DNA of 36,669 nucleotides from Candidatus Segetimicrobium genomatis (GTDB taxonomy: Bacteria; Sysuimicrobiota; Sysuimicrobiia; Sysuimicrobiales; Segetimicrobiaceae). The translations under genes and the position numbers were made by a program. Location: NCBI GenBank assembly GCA_005882275.1, contig VBAK01000129.1, positions 1-36,669 on the forward strand, read 5' to 3'. Below are positions 32,287 through 36,669 of this stretch, piece by piece. Under the pieces are notes generated by a model. It did no database searches. It saw only the letters and a program-made list of their open reading frames with translations, and was not told the origin of the DNA. How positions within the stretch are numbered: the stretch's first letter is position 1; each line of letters opens with the position of its first letter.

Positions 32287-33162
32287 TTACGCCGGCCTCC
32301 GCCGGGCGCCGTGGACCAGGCCTTCCCGTTGGAGGAAGAGGACGGCGAGCAGGACCAGGAACGTGATGGCCGTCCCATACCCGGGGGAGAGATATCCGGT
32401 GGTCAGGGCCTCGATGAGGCCGACGAGATACCCGCCCAGCACCGCCCCCGGCGCGTTCGCGAGTCCGCCGATGACCGCGGCGACAAACCCCTTGAGCCCC
32501 AACGCCAGGCCCATGTCGTAGGTCGCGCCGGTGATCGGGGTCATGACGATGCCCGCCACGGCCCCCAGCGCGGCGCTGAGGGTGAAGGCCAGGAGCGACA
32601 TCCGTCTCGGGCTGATGCCCACGAGCCGCGAGGCGAAGGCGTTGTCCGCGCACGCCCGCACCGCCGCTCCCGGGACGGTGCGGGCGAAGAAGACGAACAG
32701 CGCCGCGACCACGGCCAGCGACAGCGCGATGGCCCAGATCGCCTGGCGGATGAGCACGCCGCCCAGGAGCACCAGCGCCGGCCCGGGGGTGAACTCCGGC
32801 AGCGCATACGGATCCGCGCCCCAGAGCATCAGAGCGATGCCGCGAAACGCCATGGAGACGCCGAAGGTGATGATGAGGAGGGTGAGCGGGTGCGCGCCGG
32901 ACGCCGGCCGGATGGCCAGCCGCTCGGTCAGCGCGCCCACCGCGCAGACGGCCGCGGCCGCGATCAGCGCCGCCGCCCCCAGCGGGAGGTGCCAGGCCAG
33001 CAGCGTGGCGCAGACGAGCGCGCTCAGCATCGAAAACTCGCCCTGGGCGAAGTTCAGGATCCCGGTGACGCTGTAGATGAGGACGAAGCCGAGCGCGACG
33101 AGCGCGTAGATGCTCCCCGTCGTCAGGCCGGTGAGGAGGAGCTGGGGGAGGAGGGTGGACAC
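32287..33162 (-). CDS. livH: Branched-chain-type ABC transporter permease LivH
   Basis: 291 aa with about eight membrane helices. GSIYALVALGFVLIYSVTGILNFAQGEFSMLSAL is the N-terminal LivH signature, and VRACADNAFASRLVGISPRRMSLLAF is the coupling helix. It pairs with LivM. The start is 38 bp after livK. Substrate range is set by the binding protein; aromatic acids are plausible from the neighbouring genes. Confidence 0.94.
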   Translation of the reverse strand: MSTLLPQLLLTGLTTGSIYALVALGFVLIYSVTGILNFAQGEFSMLSALVCATLLAWHLPLGAAALIAAAAVCAVGALTERLAIRPASGAHPLTLLIITFGVSMAFRGIALMLWGADPYALPEFTPGPALVLLGGVLIRQAIWAIALSLAVVAALFVFFARTVPGAAVRACADNAFASRLVGISPRRMSLLAFTLSAALGAVAGIVMTPITGATYDMGLALGLKGFVAAVIGGLANAPGAVLGGYLVGLIEALTTGYLSPGYGTAITFLVLLAVLFLQREGLVHGARRRPA

Positions 33163-33200
33163 GGCAACGAGGGCGGGCCGGGCGGGGCGCTGCGCCCCGG

Positions 33201-34376
33201 CTACCTCCAGATGTCCCAGGCGCCGTTCTTGATCACCACGAGCACCATGTCCTTGGTGGACAGCCCGTTGTGATTCTGCGGCGACATGGCGAACACGCCG
33301 CCGGTGCCGACGAATCCCCGGAGGTGCTCCAGATACTCCCGCACCCCGGCCTTGTCCGGTCCGACATGCCGGAATGCGTCGAGGAGCATCGTGATGCCGT
33401 CGTACGCGTGGCCGCCGAAGGTGTTCGCGGCGTATTTATTGGCCGCTTCGAAATCCCTGGCGTACCGCTCGAGCAGCGCTTTCTGGGGGTCGCCGGCCGG
33501 GAGTTTGCCGGCGACCAGCAGCTTGCCGGCGGGGAACACCACCCCTTCCGCCGCCGGACCGGCCAGCTGGATGAACGCCCGATTGGCGATCCCGTGGGAC
33601 TCCAGGATGGGAACCGGCATCCCGAGCTGGCGGATGTTCTTGGCCGCGATCGCGGCCGTGGGCGGCGTGCTCCAGACCACCATGGCCTGGGGGTTCTTGA
33701 TCCTGGCGCGGGCGACCTGGGCGCTCAGGTCGGTATCGGTCGCCGCGAACGGCTCGGTGTCCACGACCGTCATCCCGCGCTGGCGGGCGTACGTCCGGAA
33801 CCCCACCAGACCGTCCTGGCCGAAGTCGTCGTTCCGGTAGAGGAACGCAAACGTCGTGACGCGCAGCGCGACGAGGTACTGCATGGCCGTCGCGGCGGCA
33901 ACGTCGTTCCGCTGCGGCATCTGGAACACCCAGGCGCGGGCGGGGACGCTGAGCGTGGTGCTGGCCGCCACGGACATGAACGGGATCTCCGCCGACATCG
34001 CGTAGTCGGCCATGGGCTGCGACTCCGGGCTCGTCGTCCCGCCCACCACGGCGGCCACGCCGTCCTCGGTCACCGCCTTCTTCATTAAAAGCACCGCTTT
34101 CGTGGGATCCGTTTCGCTGTCGTAGGTGATGATCTGCACCGGGCGCCCGGCGACTCCGCCGGAGGCGGCGAGCTGCGCCGCCAGCATCGCCGCGGTGTCC
34201 TTCTCCGGTTTCCCGAGCGAACTGGCCGGGCCGGTGACGGCAAACACCGCGCCGATCCTGATCGCTCCGCCCTGTCCGAGCGCCGGCCGGCCGGATGCCG
34301 CCAGGCCGGCGGCGAGCGCCGCGGCCAGCGCGATGGTCGTGAGCCTTCGTGCCAGCGCCGCTTGCGTGATCATCAC
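33201..34376 (-). CDS. livK: Periplasmic substrate-binding protein, LivK/LivJ-like
   Basis: 391 aa. A signal peptide of about 35 residues (with a long Ala-rich core) is followed by IRIGAVFAVTGPASSLGKPEKDTAAMLA, the start of a type-I periplasmic binding fold, and GHAYDGITMLLDAFRHVGPD near the C-terminus. It captures the ligand for the LivHMGF importer. The ATG pair at 34376/34373 follows GGGGGGGTG. TATAAC (34417-34412 read on the minus strand) may be its -10, giving a leader of about 30 nt. The relatives bind amino acids, but some bind aromatic acids; this cannot be decided here. Confidence 0.92.
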   Translation of the reverse strand: MMITQAALARRLTTIALAAALAAGLAASGRPALGQGGAIRIGAVFAVTGPASSLGKPEKDTAAMLAAQLAASGGVAGRPVQIITYDSETDPTKAVLLMKKAVTEDGVAAVVGGTTSPESQPMADYAMSAEIPFMSVAASTTLSVPARAWVFQMPQRNDVAAATAMQYLVALRVTTFAFLYRNDDFGQDGLVGFRTYARQRGMTVVDTEPFAATDTDLSAQVARARIKNPQAMVVWSTPPTAAIAAKNIRQLGMPVPILESHGIANRAFIQLAGPAAEGVVFPAGKLLVAGKLPAGDPQKALLERYARDFEAANKYAANTFGGHAYDGITMLLDAFRHVGPDKAGVREYLEHLRGFVGTGGVFAMSPQNHNGLSTKDMVLVVIKNGAWDIWR

Positions 34377-34458
34377 CCCCCCAGGTCTTCACAGAGACGG
34401 CCGGGCGCGGTGTTATACGGCCGGCGCTCAAAACCCTCCCGGGGTACGGCCGTCCTGC

Positions 34459-34464
34459 TATGAT
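34459..34464 (+). promoter_or_regulatory. -10 box for a possibly leaderless transcript
   Basis: TATGAT ends 6 nt before the ATG at 34471, so transcription would begin at or within a few bases of the start codon. No good -35 and no Shine-Dalgarno are visible, consistent with a leaderless mRNA for the FAH-family gene. Confidence 0.4.
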
Positions 34465-34470
34465 GAAGCC

Positions 34471-35235
34471 ATGCGCCAGGTCCGGTTCGCCGCCGAAGGC
34501 ACCGTGCACACCGGCACGCTCGAGGACGGCGTCCCCTTCGACCGGGCGGGCCGCGCCTACGATCCCGAGGCGGTGGTCTGGCTTCCCCCCGTGCTGCCGA
34601 CCAAGGTCGTCGGGCTGGCCCTCAACTTCGCGGACCACGCGGAGGAACTGGGGATCCGCACCCCGGAGGAGCCCGCCCTGTTCCTGAAGCCCCTCTCGTC
34701 GCTGGTCGGGCACCGCGCCCCGGTCGTCTACCCGTCGGGCGTGGAGTACATGCACTACGAGGTGGAGCTCGCGGTCGTCATCGGGCGGACCTGCCGCGGC
34801 GTCCGCGCGGCGGACGCGAACGCGGTCATCCGCGGGTACACGATCTTCAACGACGTGACGGTGCGGGACTTCGTGAAGAATTTCTACCGGCCCCCGGTGC
34901 GCGCGAAGGGGTATGATTCCTTTGGACCGGTCGGCCCCTGCGTGGTCGAGGGGGAGATCCGCGACCCCCACGCGCTCGCGCTGCGCGCCTCCGTGAACGG
35001 CGAGCTGCGGCAGCAGGGGACCACGGCGCATCTGATCCATCGGATCCCTGCGCTCGTGGAGTTCATCTCCGCGATCATGACCCTGGAGCCCGACGACCTC
35101 ATCCTGACCGGCACACCCAAGGGGATCTCGCACGTCCGCCCCGGCGACGTGATGCGGCTGGAGATCGACGGCATCGGCGTTCTCGAGAACGCCGTCGTCG
35201 CGGAGGAGGACGCGCGCGGGGGACGGGGGGCGTGA
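34471..35235 (+). CDS. Fumarylacetoacetate hydrolase family protein, HpaG-like
   Basis: 254 aa. VVGLALNFADHAEELG, then the metal-binding residues Glu97 and Glu99 in YEVELAVVIG and Asp128 in FNDVT, then Lys146 in KGYDSFGPVGP, and LILTGTPKG complete the FAH fold. In the 4-hydroxyphenylacetate (homoprotocatechuate) pathway this family performs the HpaG isomerase/decarboxylase steps. Its stop is only 4 bp before the hpaB-like gene, which supports such a role, but other FAH enzymes (acylpyruvase, hydratase) cannot be excluded. No ribosome site is seen. Confidence 0.85.
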   Translation: MRQVRFAAEGTVHTGTLEDGVPFDRAGRAYDPEAVVWLPPVLPTKVVGLALNFADHAEELGIRTPEEPALFLKPLSSLVGHRAPVVYPSGVEYMHYEVELAVVIGRTCRGVRAADANAVIRGYTIFNDVTVRDFVKNFYRPPVRAKGYDSFGPVGPCVVEGEIRDPHALALRASVNGELRQQGTTAHLIHRIPALVEFISAIMTLEPDDLILTGTPKGISHVRPGDVMRLEIDGIGVLENAVVAEEDARGGRGA

Positions 35236-35239
35236 GGCC

Positions 35240-36669
35240 ATGCCGGCGAGAACGGGCGCCCAGTTTCTAGAGGGACTGCGGGACCGCCCCCGGGATCTGT
35301 GGCTCGAGGGCGAGCGGGTGACCGACCCGACGGCGCACCCCGCGTTCCGCAACCTGGTGCGCAGCGTGGCCGCCCTGTACGACATGCAGCACGACCCCGC
35401 CCTCAGAGACGAGATGACCTACGTGTCGCCGGCGACCGGCCGGCGGGTCGGGCTGTCCTTCCTGATGCCCCAGACCCACGGGGATCTCGTGCGCGTCCGG
35501 ACCATGATGAAGCGGTGGGCGGACTACTCCGGCGGGTTCATGGGCCGGACCCCGGACTACCTGAACCGCGCCCTGGTCGGGTTCGCCTCGGCGGCGCCCT
35601 ACTGCGCGGAGAACGACCCGCGGTTCGGCGACAACATCCGCCGGTACTACGAGGAGGTGCGCGAGCGCGACCTGTGCCTCACCCACACGCTGGTCAACCC
35701 CCAGGCGAACCGGTCGGTGGGTCCATCGCAGCAGGCCGATCCGACTCTCGCGGCGCGCATCGTGGAGGAGACCAGCCGGGGCATCGTCCTCCGCGGCGCC
35801 CGCATGCTGGCGACCCTGCCCACGGCGGACGAGATCATGGTCTTCCCCTCGACGCTGTTGAAGACGGGCCCGGATGACGCGCCCTATGCCTTCGCGCTCG
35901 CCCTCCCCACCGAGACACCGGGGCTGCGCTTCCTCTGCCGGGAGTCGTTCGACTACGGGCGGTCGCGCCTGGACCACCCGCTGGGGTCCCGGTTCGAGGA
36001 GATGGACGCGGTCGTCATTTTCGACAACGTGCAGGTCCCCTGGGAGCGGGTGTTCCTGCTGCGGGACGTGGAGAAGTGCAACCGGGCCTTCGCGGCGACC
36101 GGCGCCGTCGCGCACATGGCGCATCAGGTCGTCACCAAGAACGTGGCGAAGATCGAGTTCATCCTGGGCGTGGCCTCGCTGATCGTCGACACCATCGCCA
36201 TCGAGCAGTTCCAGCACGTGCACGAGAAGATGGCCGAGATCATCGTGAACCTGGAAACGATGCGGGCGTTCCTGCGCACGAGCGAGGTGGAGGCGCAGGT
36301 GAACCATTGGGGCGTGATGCAGCCGGCGTGGCCGCCGCTGGACGCGGCGCGGAACGTCCACACGCGGATGTACCCGCGCATGGTGGAAATCCTCCAGCAG
36401 CTCGGCGCCTCCGGGTTCATGGCGATCCCCACCGAGAAGGACCTGCGGGGCCCCCAGGCCGAGACGATCCGCACGTACTATCAGGCGGCGCGGGCGGATG
36501 CCGCCTCGCGCATCAAGCTGTTCCGGCTGGCCTGGGATATCGCCCTGAGCGCCTTCGGGTCGCGGCAGGTGCTCTACGAGCGCTACTTCTTCGGCGACCC
36601 GGTGCGCATGGCCGGCGCGATGTTCAACGCCTACGACCGCAGGCCGTACATGGAGCGCGTGAAAGAGTT
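35240..36669 (+). CDS. hpaB: 4-hydroxyphenylacetate 3-hydroxylase HpaB-like (3' end outside window)
   Basis: 476 codons are present; the usual length is 480-520, so only the very end is missing. Family blocks seen are TGAQFLEGLRDRPRDLWLEGERV at the N-terminus, HTLVNPQANRS (about 150-160), GARMLATLPTADE, and GVMQPAWPPLDAARNVHTRMYP. It is a FADH2-using monooxygenase that needs a separate flavin reductase (HpaC), not seen here. The Cys cluster of the related 4-hydroxybutyryl-CoA dehydratase is absent, which favours the hydroxylase reading. GAGG precedes the ATG. Paired with the HpaG-like gene. Confidence 0.88.
   Translation, partial: MPARTGAQFLEGLRDRPRDLWLEGERVTDPTAHPAFRNLVRSVAALYDMQHDPALRDEMTYVSPATGRRVGLSFLMPQTHGDLVRVRTMMKRWADYSGGFMGRTPDYLNRALVGFASAAPYCAENDPRFGDNIRRYYEEVRERDLCLTHTLVNPQANRSVGPSQQADPTLAARIVEETSRGIVLRGARMLATLPTADEIMVFPSTLLKTGPDDAPYAFALALPTETPGLRFLCRESFDYGRSRLDHPLGSRFEEMDAVVIFDNVQVPWERVFLLRDVEKCNRAFAATGAVAHMAHQVVTKNVAKIEFILGVASLIVDTIAIEQFQHVHEKMAEIIVNLETMRAFLRTSEVEAQVNHWGVMQPAWPPLDAARNVHTRMYPRMVEILQQLGASGFMAIPTEKDLRGPQAETIRTYYQAARADAASRIKLFRLAWDIALSAFGSRQVLYERYFFGDPVRMAGAMFNAYDRRPYMERVKE

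Noticed and set aside
31297..33273. 658-codon plus-strand open frame
   Set aside because: It is antisense to livM and livH and has shadow-type composition.
1..36669. CRISPR array, insertion sequence, prophage, tRNA or rRNA
   Set aside because: No regularly spaced repeats beyond two or three copies, no transposase or integrase reading frame, and no tRNA or rRNA signatures were seen.

Overview
The window is very GC-rich, densely coded bacterial DNA with about 30 protein genes, no rRNA or tRNA that I can see, and no insertion sequence, phage or CRISPR array. Several traits together suggest a diderm, high-GC member of a poorly cultured lineage. These are a beta-barrel porin ending in an aromatic residue and RND efflux pumps (outer membrane), F420-dependent enzymes with a CofE ligase, a UPF0182 protein, an archaeal-like family-B polymerase, and a LexA box of the Gram-positive (DinR) type. 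A candidate phylum such as CSP1-3/Sysuimicrobiota would fit, but the sequence alone does not settle it.

Left end (1-2337, minus strand): a three-gene cassette encodes a RecA/RadA-fold protein with degenerate Walker motifs, a small helical protein, and a family-B DNA polymerase that appears to have lost its proofreading motifs (its C-terminus is off the window). It is driven by a near-consensus promoter with a LexA box between the -35 and -10. This looks like an SOS-controlled, PolB2/Dpo2-type mutasome and is the best candidate for a little-described system. Next come an FAD oxidoreductase, a degenerate receiver protein with a DUF59 protein, a large UPF0182 membrane protein, and mobA.

Middle (8.1-22.7 kb): a cyclic-di-GMP class I riboswitch aptamer overlaps an intrinsic terminator, in the geometry of an ON switch, before a small secreted Cys-containing protein. 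A 51-bp-period direct repeat and a small helical protein follow. Then come rpiB and a TIGR01777 epimerase (minus strand), and an efflux locus with two paralogous RND permeases around a truncated adaptor, followed by a porin and a periplasmic helical protein. A lipoprotein/membrane-protein pair, osmC and a divergent peroxiredoxin (peroxide defence), and a winged-helix protein complete this part.

Right end (22.9-36.7 kb): an active/inactive M16 peptidase pair runs directly into two LLM-class F420-dependent oxidoreductases and cofE, mostly with overlapping ends. Facing them is a livKHMGF branched-chain-type ABC importer followed by a phenylacetate-CoA ligase. Divergent from livK are a fumarylacetoacetase-family (HpaG-like) gene and an hpaB-like 4-hydroxyphenylacetate 3-hydroxylase that runs off the right edge. 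Together these suggest uptake and degradation of aromatic acids.
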